From the NCBI RefSeq assembly GCF_001296045.1, contig NZ_LJHS01000055.1, positions 62,001-126,000 on the forward strand: 64,000 nucleotides of DNA, given 5' to 3'. Below, piece by piece: positions 1 through 10,568 of the stretch. The position numbers and the translations under genes were made by a program. Source of the DNA: Rhizobium sp. AAP43. Its GTDB lineage: Bacteria; Pseudomonadota; Alphaproteobacteria; Rhizobiales; Rhizobiaceae. The notes beneath the pieces are model-generated. The model was not told the DNA's origin and searched no databases. It was given only the letters and a program-made list of their open reading frames with translations. Position 1 is the stretch's first letter. Each line of letters begins with the position of its first letter.

Positions 1-708
1 ATCTCCGCCATGGAAGGCATCGCTGCCCGCAGAGCCGGCTGTCTGGCTTTCGGTGTGCCCGAGATGGATGCAGTTTTGCCTGGCGGTGGCCTTGCCTATG
101 GCGCGCTCCATGAGTTCGCAAGCGGCGGTGCGGGCACTGTCGATGGAGCCGCGGCCGCTCTTTTTGCAGCGGGAATTGCGGCTCGGACCAAGGGGCCAAT
201 CGTCTGGTGTCTCACGCGGCCGGATCTGTTTTTCCCGGCGCTTGCGCAAGTCGGTCTTCATTCCGACCGGGTGATCTTTGTCGAATCCGACAAGGATGAG
301 GACGTGCTTGCAAACATGGAGGAGGGGCTGTCCTTCGGCGGCCTCGGCGCCGTCGTCGGTGAGCTTGTCCGCCTGCCCATGGTTGGATCTCGGCGCCTGC
401 AGCTTGCGGCAGAACGGACCGGCACGATGGCACTGGCCGTGCGCCGTTGGAGGCGGCAGACGGAAGCCAATGACTTCGGCCAGCCGACGGCTTCGACAAC
501 ACGGTGGAGAGTAAGCGTCATGCCATCCGAAGACCTGCCGGTTCCGGGCGTCGGTCGACATCAATGGTTCGTCGAGCTGATGCGGGTCAAAGCGGGTGAG
601 TGTGCTGAGTTTCTAGTGAGGGCATGTGATGAGCAGGGTCGTGTCGATTTATCTTCCGGATCTGCCGACCGATCGCATTCGCCGCGACGATCCCAGCATT
701 CCGCCTGA
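1..708 (+). CDS. imuA: ImuA, SOS mutasome accessory protein (5' partial)
   Basis: RecA/SulA-like accessory protein of the ImuA-ImuB-DnaE2 translesion-synthesis cassette. The reading frame is open from base 1, with a Met at base 10, and rhizobial ImuA proteins usually begin further upstream, so I read this as cut by the window edge. The visible part has the Gly-rich stretch LPGGGLAYGALHEF and the DLFFPALAQVGL and FVESDKDEDVL segments typical of the family. It overlaps the start of imuB by about 80 bp, consistent with a translationally coupled operon. The family is normally LexA-controlled, but the promoter lies outside the window. Identification rests on these motifs and the diagnostic order imuA-imuB-dnaE2. 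Confidence 0.88.
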   Translation: MSAMEGIAARRAGCLAFGVPEMDAVLPGGGLAYGALHEFASGGAGTVDGAAAALFAAGIAARTKGPIVWCLTRPDLFFPALAQVGLHSDRVIFVESDKDEDVLANMEEGLSFGGLGAVVGELVRLPMVGSRRLQLAAERTGTMALAVRRWRRQTEANDFGQPTASTTRWRVSVMPSEDLPVPGVGRHQWFVELMRVKAGECAEFLVRACDEQGRVDLSSGSADRSHSPRRSQHSA

Positions 709-2140
709 ACAGGCCATCGCGGTCATTGCCAAACGTGGCGCGAAACGATGGGTTTCTGCTGCCGATGTGGCTGCAAAACAGGCCGGTGTTCGTGTCGGCA
801 TGCCAGCCGCCAAAGCCCAGGCGCTTTTCCGCGGACTGATGATGGTCGACGCCGATGCCATGGCCGATGCGGCAGCGCTTGAGCGCATCACGCTTTGGGC
901 GCTCACCGTTTATTCTCCGATCGTCGCCGTCGATGGGATCGACGGCATCGTCATGGACACGGAAGGTGCCGACCATCTTCAGGGTGGGGAACTGCCGATG
1001 GTAACGAAGATAGCCAATCAGTTCCTTGCGAGGAAACTGACCGCACGCGTGGCGGTCGCCGACACCTGGGGAGCGGCGCATGCCTGCGCGCGTGCAATCA
1101 CGTGGGAGACGGTGATCGTGCCGGTCGGACAGACAGTTCGGGCGGTTGAACGATTGCCAATCTCGCTACTGCGCTTGCCCTGCGACATCGTCGGTGATCT
1201 TCGCACGCTCGGCTTCCAGTCCATCGGTGAACTGGCCAATACCCCGCGGGCCCCTTTGAACCTGCGCTTCGGTCCTGAGATCGGTCGTCGTCTCGACCAG
1301 ATGTTCGGGCGGGTTTGTGAACCGATCGAGCCCATTCGCACCGCCGAGTTGGTCGAGGTCACGCGCGCATTCGCGGAACCGATCGGTGCTGCCGAGACCA
1401 TCAACAAATATGTCGGTCGCCTTGTCGTACAGCTTATAGAGGAACTGCAGAAAAGGGGCCTTGGCGTGCGACGCGCGGATCTCATCGTAGACAAGGTCGA
1501 TGGTACCCGCCAGGCGATCCGCGCCGGAACCGTCAAGCCGGCGCGCGACGTGGCATGGTTGACCAAGCTCTTCCGCGATCGAACGGAGAAGATCGAGCCC
1601 GGTTTTGGCATCGAAAAACTCACCCTTGTTGCCGTCATGGTGGAGCCGCTCGAAGACCTGCAGAAATCGTCGTCCCTGGTGGAAGAAGAGGTGACCGACG
1701 TCTCTCCACTGATCGACGTCTATGGCAATCGCGGACACAGGGTCTATCGCCTCGCACCCGTGGCTTCAGACGTGCCGGAGCGCTCCGTACAGCGCATCAG
1801 TGCGGCGGCCGACCCGGTCGGGGTGTCCTGGGTTCACCACTGGCGGCGACCGGTCAGGCTGCTTGCGAGACCTGAACTGATCGACGTGATTGCCCTTCTG
1901 CCGGACCATCCGCCCGTCTCCGTCACCTGGCGGGGCAAGCGCCGGAAGGTGAAACGTGCCGATGGCCCAGAGCGCATCTTCGGCGAATGGTGGCAGCGCG
2001 ATAGCGAGATGGAGGCTGTGCGCGATTACTTCGTCATCGAGGACGAAAGCGGAGAGCGGCTCTGGATATTTCGATCTGGTGATGGTGTCGATCCCGAGAC
2101 CGGCAGCCACCGTTGGTTCTGCCAGGGGATCTTCGCATGA
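629..2140 (+). CDS. imuB: ImuB, Y-family polymerase-like mutasome protein
   Basis: Y-family (UmuC/DinB-like) protein of about 503 residues that, from family knowledge, bridges ImuA, the beta clamp and DnaE2 in damage-induced mutagenesis and is itself catalytically inactive. The start [19 protein letters not shown] is characteristic of ImuB, and the central region carries helix-hairpin-helix-like segments (for example [13 protein letters not shown]). I chose ATG 629 over the GTG at 626 because a GAGG lies 8 bases before it. It overlaps imuA upstream, and its stop overlaps the dnaE2 start in an ATGA, so the three genes form a single transcription unit. Confidence 0.92.
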   Translation: MSRVVSIYLPDLPTDRIRRDDPSIPPEQAIAVIAKRGAKRWVSAADVAAKQAGVRVGMPAAKAQALFRGLMMVDADAMADAAALERITLWALTVYSPIVAVDGIDGIVMDTEGADHLQGGELPMVTKIANQFLARKLTARVAVADTWGAAHACARAITWETVIVPVGQTVRAVERLPISLLRLPCDIVGDLRTLGFQSIGELANTPRAPLNLRFGPEIGRRLDQMFGRVCEPIEPIRTAELVEVTRAFAEPIGAAETINKYVGRLVVQLIEELQKRGLGVRRADLIVDKVDGTRQAIRAGTVKPARDVAWLTKLFRDRTEKIEPGFGIEKLTLVAVMVEPLEDLQKSSSLVEEEVTDVSPLIDVYGNRGHRVYRLAPVASDVPERSVQRISAAADPVGVSWVHHWRRPVRLLARPELIDVIALLPDHPPVSVTWRGKRRKVKRADGPERIFGEWWQRDSEMEAVRDYFVIEDESGERLWIFRSGDGVDPETGSHRWFCQGIFA

Positions 2141-5100
2141 GATATGCCGAGCTCCAGGTGACAACGCATTTCTCGTTCCTGCGCGGCGCAAGTTCGGCGC
2201 AGGAGCTGTTCGAGAGAGCGAGCGATCTCGGTATTGATGCCGTCGGCATTGTGGACCGCAATAGTCTGGCGGGGATTGTTCGAGCACTTGAAGCGTCCCG
2301 CGGCACGGGTCTGCGCCTGGTCGTCGGCTGTCGGCTCGATCTTGCTGACGGCATATCCATTCTCGTCTATCCGACCGATCGTGCCGCGTATTCCCAGCTG
2401 ACTCGGCTCATTACGCTTGGAAAGTCGCGCGGCGGCAAGAACAACTGCATTCTGCATTGGGACGATGTGATCGCCTATTGCGATGGGATGATCGGCATTC
2501 TGGTGCCCGATCTGGCAGACGAGACCTGCGCGGTGCGGCTCCGGAAAATGCAGGAGGTCTTTTCTGATCGCGCCTATGTTTCGCTTTGCCTGCGCAGGCG
2601 CCCCAATGATCAGCTGCGGCTGCATGAATTATCCCAAATGGCTGCCCGCTTCCGGGTGAAGACGGTCGTCACAAACGATGTCCTGTTTCACGAGCCGGGG
2701 CGCCGGCAGTTGCAGGATATCGTAACCTGTATCCGGACCGGAAAGACAATCGATGACGTCGGCTATGAGCGTGAGCGTCATGCAGATCGGTATCTAAAGC
2801 CGCCTGAGGAAATGGAGCGCCTGTTTCCCCTTTACCCTGAGGCGCTGGCTCGAACGATGGAGATTGTCCATCGTTGCAAGTTCTCGCTGGAGGAGCTGAC
2901 ATATCAGTATCCAGAGGAAGCGATTGTTCCGGGCAAGGACGCACAGGCTTCCCTTGAGCACTATGTCTGGGAGTGTGCCCCGAGCCGCTATCCCGAAGGC
3001 CTGCCGCCGGAGGTTCTCAAGACCGTGCGCCATGAGCTCGATCTCATCCGCACCATGAAATACGCGCCTTACTTCCTGACGGTATTCTCGATCGTTCGCT
3101 ACGCCCGGTCGCAGGGCATTCTCTGCCAGGGCAGGGGATCGGCTGCAAACAGCGCCGTTTGCTACATTCTCGGCGTGACCAGCATCGACCCCTCGACCAA
3201 TGATCTTCTCTTCGAGCGGTTCGTTTCTCAAGAACGCGACGAGCCGCCTGATATCGACGTGGATTTCGAGCACGAGCGGCGCGAGGAGGTCATCCAGTGG
3301 ATCTACAAGACCTACGGCCGGGAAAAGGCAGCGCTTTGTGCAACCGTCACCCGCTACAGGGCAAAGGGCGCGATCCGCGATGTTGGCAAGGCGCTGGGCC
3401 TTCCAGAGGATGTCATCAAGGCTCTGTCATCCGGAATGTGGTCTTGGTCAGAGGAAGTCCCTGACCGGAACATTCGCGAGCTCAATCTCAATCCCGATGA
3501 TCGTCGGCTTGCCCTCACGTTGAAGCTCGCCCAGCAGTTGATGGGCGCTCCCCGCCACCTCGGCCAGCATCCGGGCGGCTTTGTGCTCACGCACGACCGA
3601 CTGGATGATCTCGTCCCGATAGAGCCAGCGAGAATGCAGGATCGTCAGATTATCGAGTGGGACAAGGATGACGTCGAGGCCCTGAAGTTCATGAAGGTCG
3701 ATATCCTGGCCCTGGGCATGTTGACCTGCATGGCAAAGGCGTTCGATCTGATCCGCGAGCACAAGGATCGCGACCTTGATCTCGCCAGCATCGAGCAGGA
3801 GGATCAGGCAACCTATGCCATGATCCGGCGTGCTGACACGCTCGGGACGTTTCAGATTGAAAGCCGGGCCCAGATGGCAATGCTGCCTCGCCTGAAACCA
3901 CGGACATTTTACGATCTCGTTGTGCAGGTGGCGATCGTGCGGCCCGGCCCGATCCAGGGCGATATGGTTCACCCCTACCTGCGCCGGCGTGAGGGCAAGG
4001 AGCCCGTTGAATATCCAACGCCGGAATTGGAAGCTGTGTTGGGCAAGACCCTGGGCGTGCCGTTGTTTCAGGAAAGCGCAATGCGGGTTGCGATGGTCTG
4101 CGCTGGCTTCACCGGTGGCGAGGCTGATCAGCTCAGAAAATCCATGGCGACCTTCAAGTTCACAGGCGGTGTCAGCAAATTCAAGGACAAGCTGGTCTCC
4201 GGCATGGTGAAAAACGGCTACACGGCCGAATTTGCCGAAAAGACCTTCAGCCAGCTCGAAGGGTTCGGCTCATACGGTTTCCCGGAAAGTCACGCAGCTT
4301 CGTTCGCCCTGATCGCCTATGCCTCAAGCTATATCAAGTGCCACTATCCCGAGGTGTTCTGTGCGGCGCTGCTCAATTCTCAGCCCATGGGGTTCTACGC
4401 ACCGGCCCAGATCGTGGGGGACGCACGGGCACACGGTGTCGAGGTGAGGCCTGTTTGCGTCAACCACTCTCGTTGGGACTGCAAGCTGGAACGGATAGGC
4501 GGTACAGATCGACATGCTGTCCGGCTTGGATTTCGGCATGTGAAGGGCCTGGCCTTGAACGATGGCGCCCGGATTGTTGCGGCCCGGATGGGCAACAGGT
4601 TTTCGTCCATCGATGACATGTGGCGCCGATCCGGCGTGCCCACAGAGGCGCTCGTCCAGCTCGCAAACGCTGACGCCTATCGCCCGTCGCTTCGGTTGGA
4701 ACGACGCGACGCACTTTGGGCGATCAAGGCGCTGCGCGACGAACCGCTGCCATTGTTTGCAGCAGCCGCCGAACGCGAGAGGGTGACGATCGCGGAGCAG
4801 CACGAGCCGGAAGTCGCGCTGCGGCAGATGACCGAGGGTCACAATGTCATCGAGGATTATGGTCACACGGGACTGACCCTCCGTCAGCACCCGATCGCAT
4901 TCCTTCGGAACGATCTCGCAGCGCGCAACATCATCACCTGCGCCGAGGCGATGAACGCCAGGGATGGCCGGTCCGTCTATACCGCCGGGCTGGTCCTCGT
5001 GCGTCAAAAGCCGGGGTCAGCCAAGGGCGTAATGTTCATCACGATCGAGGATGAAACGGGCCCCGCCAATATCGTGGTATGGCCGACCTTGTTCGAAAAG

Positions 5101-5394
5101 CGCCGGCGCGTCGTCCTTGGCTCCTCAATGATGGCGATCAACGGACGGATCCAGCGGGAGGGTGAGGTCGTGCACCTGGTGGCGCAGCAACTCTTCGATC
5201 TCTCAGGCGATCTTTCGGGCCTGGCCGACCGCGACATCGCGTTCAAGCTTCCGACGGGCAGGGGAGACGAGTTTGCCCGTGGGGGCGGGCCCGAACCACG
5301 CGACAAGCCCCGGCCCGTCGTGTCCCCAAGAGACATGTTCACGCCCGATCTTCACATCGATACGCTGAAGGTAAAAACGCGGAACTTTCATTGA
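2137..5394 (+). CDS. dnaE2: Error-prone DNA polymerase III alpha subunit DnaE2
   Basis: C-family polymerase of 1085 residues, the catalytic subunit of the ImuAB-DnaE2 mutasome, which copies past lesions at the price of mutations. An N-terminal PHP domain opens with [16 protein letters not shown]. The polymerase palm has PDIDVDF near residue 371 (Asp 372/374/376) and a third acidic position in [11 protein letters not shown] near 522. An OB-fold region with [15 protein letters not shown] lies close to the C-terminus. Length and lack of a tau-binding tail fit DnaE2 rather than replicative DnaE1. Start is the ATG overlapping the imuB stop (ATGA). The downstream 139 bp to the convergent lysR hold no obvious gene. 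Confidence 0.95.
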   Translation: MRYAELQVTTHFSFLRGASSAQELFERASDLGIDAVGIVDRNSLAGIVRALEASRGTGLRLVVGCRLDLADGISILVYPTDRAAYSQLTRLITLGKSRGGKNNCILHWDDVIAYCDGMIGILVPDLADETCAVRLRKMQEVFSDRAYVSLCLRRRPNDQLRLHELSQMAARFRVKTVVTNDVLFHEPGRRQLQDIVTCIRTGKTIDDVGYERERHADRYLKPPEEMERLFPLYPEALARTMEIVHRCKFSLEELTYQYPEEAIVPGKDAQASLEHYVWECAPSRYPEGLPPEVLKTVRHELDLIRTMKYAPYFLTVFSIVRYARSQGILCQGRGSAANSAVCYILGVTSIDPSTNDLLFERFVSQERDEPPDIDVDFEHERREEVIQWIYKTYGREKAALCATVTRYRAKGAIRDVGKALGLPEDVIKALSSGMWSWSEEVPDRNIRELNLNPDDRRLALTLKLAQQLMGAPRHLGQHPGGFVLTHDRLDDLVPIEPARMQDRQIIEWDKDDVEALKFMKVDILALGMLTCMAKAFDLIREHKDRDLDLASIEQEDQATYAMIRRADTLGTFQIESRAQMAMLPRLKPRTFYDLVVQVAIVRPGPIQGDMVHPYLRRREGKEPVEYPTPELEAVLGKTLGVPLFQESAMRVAMVCAGFTGGEADQLRKSMATFKFTGGVSKFKDKLVSGMVKNGYTAEFAEKTFSQLEGFGSYGFPESHAASFALIAYASSYIKCHYPEVFCAALLNSQPMGFYAPAQIVGDARAHGVEVRPVCVNHSRWDCKLERIGGTDRHAVRLGFRHVKGLALNDGARIVAARMGNRFSSIDDMWRRSGVPTEALVQLANADAYRPSLRLERRDALWAIKALRDEPLPLFAAAAERERVTIAEQHEPEVALRQMTEGHNVIEDYGHTGLTLRQHPIAFLRNDLAARNIITCAEAMNARDGRSVYTAGLVLVRQKPGSAKGVMFITIEDETGPANIVVWPTLFEKRRRVVLGSSMMAINGRIQREGEVVHLVAQQLFDLSGDLSGLADRDIAFKLPTGRGDEFARGGGPEPRDKPRPVVSPRDMFTPDLHIDTLKVKTRNFH

Positions 5395-5533
5395 TTTCGG
5401 GCGAGCTATCTGCTGGTCCTGAGTTCAGATCCCGTCAAGAGCTTCGAGTTACGAATATCCGTATGCAGCCCAAAGGGCACCAACCATCGATTTAAAGCAA
5501 GAGCCTGAATTATATCCGCGAACGCCGGGTGGA

Positions 5534-6388
5534 CTAATCGTGAGATGAGAGATCCCGGCGGAGAGCTTCTATCAAGCGATCCACCGCGGGGCTGTTGGCC
5601 AAAGGGCTCCGAAGAACACCAATCTCCAAATCGTCGAGCCTTGGCAGACCTTCATTTTCCCCGATGATCGTGAGCGTGTCGGGTACACTGCACAGGGCAA
5701 GTGCTGCGACCGATAATCCGGTCTGAACCACGGTAATCATACCGAGTAGGCTGGGGCTGGAATAGGTGCAGCGGTAGCTCCGTTCCGCCTCGCTCAGGCC
5801 CTTGATCGCGTTGGCGCGCGCCGAGCATGCGTCGAACAGGGCAACTGGCAGCGGATCGTCCCGCCATGCGTCGTGCGTGCGAGAAGATACCCAAACCAGC
5901 TTCTCCCGTCTTAATACCTCGATCTTCTGGCCCGGTGCACGGGTGACGATGGCGAGGTCTATGCCGTTTTCGGCAATGGCGAGGTTGAGTTTCCCCGAGG
6001 GTTCACAGACCAGCTCGACGACGATCTGCGGATATTCGTTGGCGAACCTTCGCAAAACCTGCGGCAGAAGCGACGCGGCGTAGTCGTCGGGAATGCCCAG
6101 TCGGACAGTACCGGCTTCCGGCTGCTTCGTCACTGTCATCCAGGCTTCATCGGAAAGCTTCAACAGCCGACGCGCATAGGAGAGGAGATCGTTTCCGGCC
6201 GCGCTCGGGATGACCGCTTTCGGCGTTCGATGGAGAAGTTGTGTGCCGACGGCCTGCTCCAGCCGCTGCATCTGCATGCTAACGGCCGACTGGCTTCGGC
6301 CCACGCGTGGCGCGGCACTGGTGAAACTGCCCGTTTCAGCAACGGCCACGAACGTCTGCAGGAGATCGAGATCAAGGACTTTGCTCAT
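5534..6388 (-). CDS. LysR-family transcriptional regulator
   Basis: A 284-residue LTTR with an N-terminal winged HTH (DLDLLQTFVAVAETGSFTSA, then RVGRSQSAVSMQMQRLE) and a C-terminal effector domain (GTVRLGIPDDYAASLLPQVL). ATG 6388 is preferred over the upstream Met at 6421 because it follows GAGAT and matches the usual LTTR N-terminus. It is divergent from the EamA/MFS/LysE exporter group starting near 6.5 kb, the usual arrangement for an LTTR controlling its neighbour. The effector is unknown. A group of three small-molecule exporters suggests it senses an amino acid or toxic metabolite, which is inference only. Confidence 0.85.
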   Translation of the reverse strand: MSKVLDLDLLQTFVAVAETGSFTSAAPRVGRSQSAVSMQMQRLEQAVGTQLLHRTPKAVIPSAAGNDLLSYARRLLKLSDEAWMTVTKQPEAGTVRLGIPDDYAASLLPQVLRRFANEYPQIVVELVCEPSGKLNLAIAENGIDLAIVTRAPGQKIEVLRREKLVWVSSRTHDAWRDDPLPVALFDACSARANAIKGLSEAERSYRCTYSSPSLLGMITVVQTGLSVAALALCSVPDTLTIIGENEGLPRLDDLEIGVLRSPLANSPAVDRLIEALRRDLSSHD

Positions 6389-6564
6389 ATCTCTATCAGC
6401 ATATCGAATAGCGATTGCCAAATCTATTCGTTTGTTTCACTGGCTTTTCCAAAGGTAAGGTAGAGCTTGGCGGAGTTTTTGGAATATGTCTACCGGATTT
6501 CAATCAGAGCCTTTGAAGCTCGCGATGGGTATGGCCGATCATCGGCACAGTCGGTGCGTTTGGC

Positions 6565-7386
6565 GTGGAGAGTGGCGCTGATCCGGTGACCATCGTATTC
6601 TGGCGATGTGTATTCGGGGCGACGTTTATGCTCCTCTGGTGCGTGGCGTTGCGCTACCTTCCCGACCGGTCCCTGTCGATCAGGAGCTTGGTGCTCAGCG
6701 CCATGGGCGGCTCATGCCTGGTCCTCTCGTGGGCCGCGTTTTTCGCCGGGCTCGAAATGACATCGATCGCCACGGCGACGATTGTGATGCATGTGCAGCC
6801 GTTTATCATCGTCCTGATCAGCGCCTTCTTCCTGAAAGAGCGATTGACGAGCGATCAGGTGCTTTGGATCGTTGCGGCGTTCATCGGTCTCATTTTCGCC
6901 AGTGGCGTTGGTGCGGGTGTCGGCCTGGTCGACCGGACCTGGCTGCTCGGGATCGGAATTACACTTATCGGCGCAGTCTGTTACGCATTGACCGCCATGA
7001 TCGGCAAACAGCTCGCAAATCAGCGACCCGAGGTGACGGCACTTTGCCAGACGGTGATGGGCATACTGATCTTCTTGCCGTTCATCGATCTCCACCAGAC
7101 GATCACATTGCCCTCCTGGGGATGGCTGGCGGCAATCGGCATCATCCATTCCGGCATCGCCTGGGTGATTATCTATTCCGCACTTCCGAAGGTGCCGACC
7201 CCGGTCGTCGCCATCCTGAGCTTCGTCTACCCGATCGTGGCGATCTGTATCGATTGGGCGATCTACGACCATCCGCTGGGTCTTCTCCAGGCAGGCGGCA
7301 TGATCGTGATCGGCATCGCGACCCTGGGCGTCCGTCTCGGATGGCGGCTAGGCGGAAAACGCAGGTCGGTATCGTCAGGCTACTAG
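6565..7386 (+). CDS. EamA/DMT-family transporter, probably frameshifted at the N-terminus
   Basis: Drug/metabolite transporter with about nine remaining hydrophobic segments and two EamA repeats, presumably exporting a small metabolite through the inner membrane. The open frame begins at a GTG (MESGADPVTIVFWRCVFGA), but EamA proteins normally have an earlier first helix. The bases just upstream read PIIGTVGAFGV in this same frame. An ATG with a plausible N-terminus (MSTGFQSEPLKLAMGM) sits at 6486 in another frame, 79 bases before 6565. One missing base near 6531-6537 would restore a full-length gene, so this may be a pseudogene, a sequencing error or a natural truncation. It is divergent from lysR and followed at once by an MFS pump. 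Confidence 0.7.
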   Translation: MESGADPVTIVFWRCVFGATFMLLWCVALRYLPDRSLSIRSLVLSAMGGSCLVLSWAAFFAGLEMTSIATATIVMHVQPFIIVLISAFFLKERLTSDQVLWIVAAFIGLIFASGVGAGVGLVDRTWLLGIGITLIGAVCYALTAMIGKQLANQRPEVTALCQTVMGILIFLPFIDLHQTITLPSWGWLAAIGIIHSGIAWVIIYSALPKVPTPVVAILSFVYPIVAICIDWAIYDHPLGLLQAGGMIVIGIATLGVRLGWRLGGKRRSVSSGY

Positions 7387-7392
7387 AATCGA

Positions 7393-8778
7393 ATGAACAT
7401 GAATTCTCAAACATCTTCCCATCAGGGGTTCGGTCAGCGCGCGCTTCTGGTTCCGATGATGGCCATCCTCGCGCCAGTTGTGCTGTCGACGATCGATATC
7501 TCGATGACGAGCACATCACTGCCGTCGATCGCGCGCAGCATCGGTATCGCAAGCGCGACGTCTGTGTGGATTATGAACAGCTATTACCTGATCGTGGTCG
7601 CAGCGCTTCTGCCATTCGCCGCACTCGGGGAAATCTACGGTCATCGTCGGGTGTTCCTGATTGGAACCATGCTCTTCCTGGTCGGCGCCCTGGCATCGGG
7701 TCTGGCAGGGTCCCTGCCAACCCTGATCGGATCGCGCACCATACTGGCGCTTGGATCGGCGGCGATCTCAGCTGTGACACCAGCGCTCGTGCGATTCATC
7801 TATCCGCCGTCGCGTCTCGGCCGGGGTCTGGGCACCTACGCCCTTGTAGTGGCACTGGCCTTCACGGCGGGCCCGACCATCGCATCTACCGTTCTGGCTA
7901 TCGCCGGCTGGCGCTGGCTCTACCTCGTCCACCTGCCATTCGGTGTCGTGGCGTTGGTTGTGTCCGTGTACTACGTGCCGGCCACACCACGCAGCCATAG
8001 AAGGTTCGATATCGCATCTGCCAGCCTCAGCGCCGCATTCTTCGCAGCAGCGCTGTTCGCCTTAGCCGGAATAGCTCATCACTTGGACTGGTCGGTCATT
8101 GCCCTGTCGGCGATTGCGTCTATTGCGTTGGGTTATCTGCTGCTGCGGCGGGAACAAGGGCGGTCGGCTCCGATCCTTGCCGTCGACCTTTTCAAGCTTC
8201 CACTGTTCTCGCTATCGTCGGCTACCTCGATCTGCGCTTTCACGGTCCAGGGATTGGCATTCATCGTGCTGCCGTTTCTGCTCCATGAGCAGTTCGGATT
8301 CGGCCAATCGGAGACAGGCCTGCTCATTACGCCCTGGCCTGCGGCACTGGCGGCAACCGTACTGGTCGTCGCTCCTCTGGCGGATCGCTTCTCGCCAGGC
8401 ATCCTGGCCACTGGTGGGCTGGTCATCCTGGCCGCAGGTCTCGCCAGCGTTGCCTATCTGCCCGTGGATGCCACCTCGATGGATATCGTCTGGAGGCTTG
8501 CAGTGTGCGGTTTAGGATTCGGGTTCTTTCAGTCGCCGAACATGCGAGCGATCATGGCAAGCGCACCTCCATCACGCAGCGGAGGTGCAAGCGGGATCGT
8601 CGCTGCCTCGCGCCTGTTCGGCCAGGCAATCGGCGCGGCCATCGTCGCGCTGTGCCTCTCGCTTTCCGGTTCCGGCGGTGCGGTTCTGGCGATATCGATC
8701 GGCGCGGGCGTGGCGATTGCCGGAAGCTTGATCAGCGCCATGCGCCTGTTGGCGCGGGTCACCAAGGGAACGAGTTAA
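7393..8778 (+). CDS. MFS transporter, DHA2-type drug/metabolite exporter
   Basis: A 461-residue major facilitator with many predicted membrane helices. The N-terminal half has the DHA pattern STIDISMTSTSLPSIA (helix 1) and the motif-A-like GEIYGHRRVFLIG between helices 2 and 3. The C-terminal half is fully hydrophobic with GGASGIVAASRLFGQAIGA. DHA2 pumps use the proton gradient to export drugs or metabolites. It starts 6 bp after the EamA gene and is followed 3 bp later by a LysE exporter, so all three are probably co-transcribed. The substrate cannot be read from sequence. An alternative Met lies two codons downstream. Confidence 0.85.
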   Translation: MNMNSQTSSHQGFGQRALLVPMMAILAPVVLSTIDISMTSTSLPSIARSIGIASATSVWIMNSYYLIVVAALLPFAALGEIYGHRRVFLIGTMLFLVGALASGLAGSLPTLIGSRTILALGSAAISAVTPALVRFIYPPSRLGRGLGTYALVVALAFTAGPTIASTVLAIAGWRWLYLVHLPFGVVALVVSVYYVPATPRSHRRFDIASASLSAAFFAAALFALAGIAHHLDWSVIALSAIASIALGYLLLRREQGRSAPILAVDLFKLPLFSLSSATSICAFTVQGLAFIVLPFLLHEQFGFGQSETGLLITPWPAALAATVLVVAPLADRFSPGILATGGLVILAAGLASVAYLPVDATSMDIVWRLAVCGLGFGFFQSPNMRAIMASAPPSRSGGASGIVAASRLFGQAIGAAIVALCLSLSGSGGAVLAISIGAGVAIAGSLISAMRLLARVTKGTS

Positions 8779-8781
8779 GTC

Positions 8782-9390
8782 ATGACCCTGAACTGGATAC
8801 TTTCCGTCGTGCTGTTCACCATCGCGTCTTCCGGCTCGCCGGGGCCGAACAACATGCTGCTGACCACGACCGGCGCCAACCACGGTTTTGCGCGATCGCT
8901 GCCGCATGTATTTGGCACGGGCGTGGGCATCTGCCTTATTTTTCTCGGGTTGGCTGCATTTGGCAGCCAGTTGCTACAGAACGAGACCTTCAGGGACGTG
9001 CTGAAGTGGGGAGGCGTTCTTTACCTCGCTTGGCTGGCATTTAAAATCGCCACAAGCCGACCCGACACGTCATCTGCGGATGGAGACAGCGCGAAACCGT
9101 TGACTTTCTTCCAGGCGATCCTGTTTCAGGGGCTGAACCCAAAAGTCTGGCTGGGCGGTGCAAGTGGCATTTTAAGTTTCGGTTCGAGTTCCGAGGGATG
9201 GAGCGCGCTCGCCATGAGCTCTGCATTCGCCGTATTGTTTGCGGTCATCAGCATGCCGTGCGCAGCAGTCTGGGCGCTGTTGGGGTCGTCGGCGCGTTAT
9301 CTTCTGAAGTCGACCCGTTCGCTGCGGATATTCAACATCTCGATGGCGGCCTTGCTTCTCGCATCACTCGTTCCCGTTGTCTTGAGCTGA
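8782..9390 (+). CDS. LysE/RhtB-family amino-acid exporter
   Basis: A 202-residue membrane protein of the LysE superfamily, which exports amino acids or homoserine lactones. The family hallmark SPGPNNMLLTTTGANHGFARS lies near residue 18, followed by about five to six hydrophobic helices and a conserved NPKVWLGGASG mid-protein. It begins 3 bp after the MFS stop and closes an exporter cluster behind the divergent lysR. The substrate is unknown. Three exporters of different families in one unit suggest efflux of one metabolite class. Confidence 0.88.
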   Translation: MTLNWILSVVLFTIASSGSPGPNNMLLTTTGANHGFARSLPHVFGTGVGICLIFLGLAAFGSQLLQNETFRDVLKWGGVLYLAWLAFKIATSRPDTSSADGDSAKPLTFFQAILFQGLNPKVWLGGASGILSFGSSSEGWSALAMSSAFAVLFAVISMPCAAVWALLGSSARYLLKSTRSLRIFNISMAALLLASLVPVVLS

Positions 9391-9447
9391 AGAATGCCGA
9401 TAGGGTTCTGTTGAAAACAAGACTACCGGACATCGAAATGCAACCCA

Positions 9448-10152
9448 TTGAAATTATTACTCGTTCCAGGCTTCATGGCCACAAAGGCTCTCTGGGAGGA
9501 CGTTGCAGCGGACTTCGAAAAGGTCGGCCCGCTTACCTATGCCGACCTCAGCGAAGGAACCTCGATCTCCGACATGGCCGAGCGGGCGATCGAGGCCGCC
9601 CCGGAGACGTTCGCTTTGATAGGGTTCTCGATGGGTGGATATGTGGCAAGAGAGATCGTCCGAAAATTCCCCGATCGCGTCCAGACGCTTGTCCTGATCG
9701 CTACTTCTGCCCGCGCTGATACGCCGGAACAGGCCCTTAGGAAATCGCGTGCCGCGGACCAATTGCGAGCTTCCAGTTACGCAGGTCTAAGCCGGGGGAC
9801 TGTATCGCAATCGCTTCATCCTGACCGCGCGACCAATGGCGAGATGATCGATCGCGTCAGGCAGATGAGCATCGATCTGGGCAAAGACGCATTTCTGCGC
9901 CAGACCGTGCAGACGCGAAAAAGCGATCTGGACAGGCTCGACGAGATCAGTTGCCCGACACTGATCATCGCCGCCGCGGAAGATCGGCTGAGAAGCCTCG
10001 AAGAGGCCGAGGAACTGCAGGCCGGAATTTCAGGCGCGGAACTCTGCGTTATCCAGGGATCGGGGCATATGCTTCCCATCGAAATGCCACAGGCTCTGGT
10101 CGGGGTTGTCGTTCCCTGGTTGCTGTCTGCTCCCGTCATCCGGCACGCATAA
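9448..10152 (+). CDS. Alpha/beta-fold hydrolase
   Basis: An alpha/beta hydrolase of 234 residues. The nucleophile elbow GFSMGGYVA (Ser near residue 71) and a C-terminal GSGHMLPIEMP with the likely catalytic His are clear, and an acid is expected around AAAEDRL. The start is uncertain: the frame opens with TTG at 9448 and there is no in-frame ATG before it. The nearby ATG at 9438 belongs to another frame. It sits 57 bp after lysE and may be the last gene of that operon. Its substrate (ester, lactone or peptide) is unknown. Confidence 0.78.
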   Translation: MKLLLVPGFMATKALWEDVAADFEKVGPLTYADLSEGTSISDMAERAIEAAPETFALIGFSMGGYVAREIVRKFPDRVQTLVLIATSARADTPEQALRKSRAADQLRASSYAGLSRGTVSQSLHPDRATNGEMIDRVRQMSIDLGKDAFLRQTVQTRKSDLDRLDEISCPTLIIAAAEDRLRSLEEAEELQAGISGAELCVIQGSGHMLPIEMPQALVGVVVPWLLSAPVIRHA

Positions 10153-10226
10153 GCTGGAAGACCTTTCGTATTGTCTCGGCCAATCCTTAGACCGCTTCTA
10201 TGGAGTAGTGGGCGTTGCGGCGCTTC

Positions 10227-10568
10227 TGAACTGATGGGGTGGATGCCCCCTCCAGCCGGCATCTGCGTATGATGCCTACCCAGCGCCATTCCGGCGCTCA
10301 CGGACGGAAAGCAGATGACACAGGTGCATATCCTTGCGATCGACCTCGCGAAGCGAAGCTTTCAAGTCTGTGGAACAGATCGCGGCGGTGCGTGTGTGGA
10401 TGCCCCCGGTTTGGCAAGGAGATTTTTTGACGGTAGTCCGCGGACGAGGAATTCTATCGGTCGTGTGTCAGGCCTCTTGATGTGGCCTGATTAGCCACGT
10501 GCCGGGATGCAGTTCGAAGAACAGAGACCGCATCGGTTCAGAGAGGGGGCATCCACCCCATCAGTTCA
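10227..10568 (+). mobile_element. IS110/IS1111-derived miniature element with 26-bp inverted ends
   Basis: A 342-bp element bounded by perfectly complementary 26-bp ends: 10227-10252 (starting TGAACTGATGGGGTGG) and 10543-10568. Inside is the N-terminal part of an IS110-family transposase frame (10315-10494). The core GTGGATGCCCCC of the left end (10239-10250) occurs a third time at 10396-10407, where the transposase similarity stops. This suggests an internal deletion that joined the gene to end-like sequence. With no complete transposase it could move only in trans, in MITE fashion. It abuts a truncated IS5-type transposase fragment. Confidence 0.75.
10315..10494 (+). pseudogene. IS110-family transposase, N-terminal fragment
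   Basis: A 59-codon frame beginning MTQVHILAIDLAKRSFQVCG, matching the DEDD-type N-terminus of IS110/IS1111 transposases (IDLAK holds the first catalytic Asp). Family similarity fades after about residue 27 and the frame stops at 10492-10494. Full-length members exceed 300 residues and carry further catalytic acids and a Ser domain, all missing here. It lies inside the 342-bp inverted-repeat element and cannot be an active transposase. Confidence 0.75.

Noticed and set aside
6606..8000. 464-codon plus-strand frame across the EamA/MFS boundary
   Set aside because: It is out of phase with two membrane proteins and yields an Arg/His-rich product typical of frame shadows.
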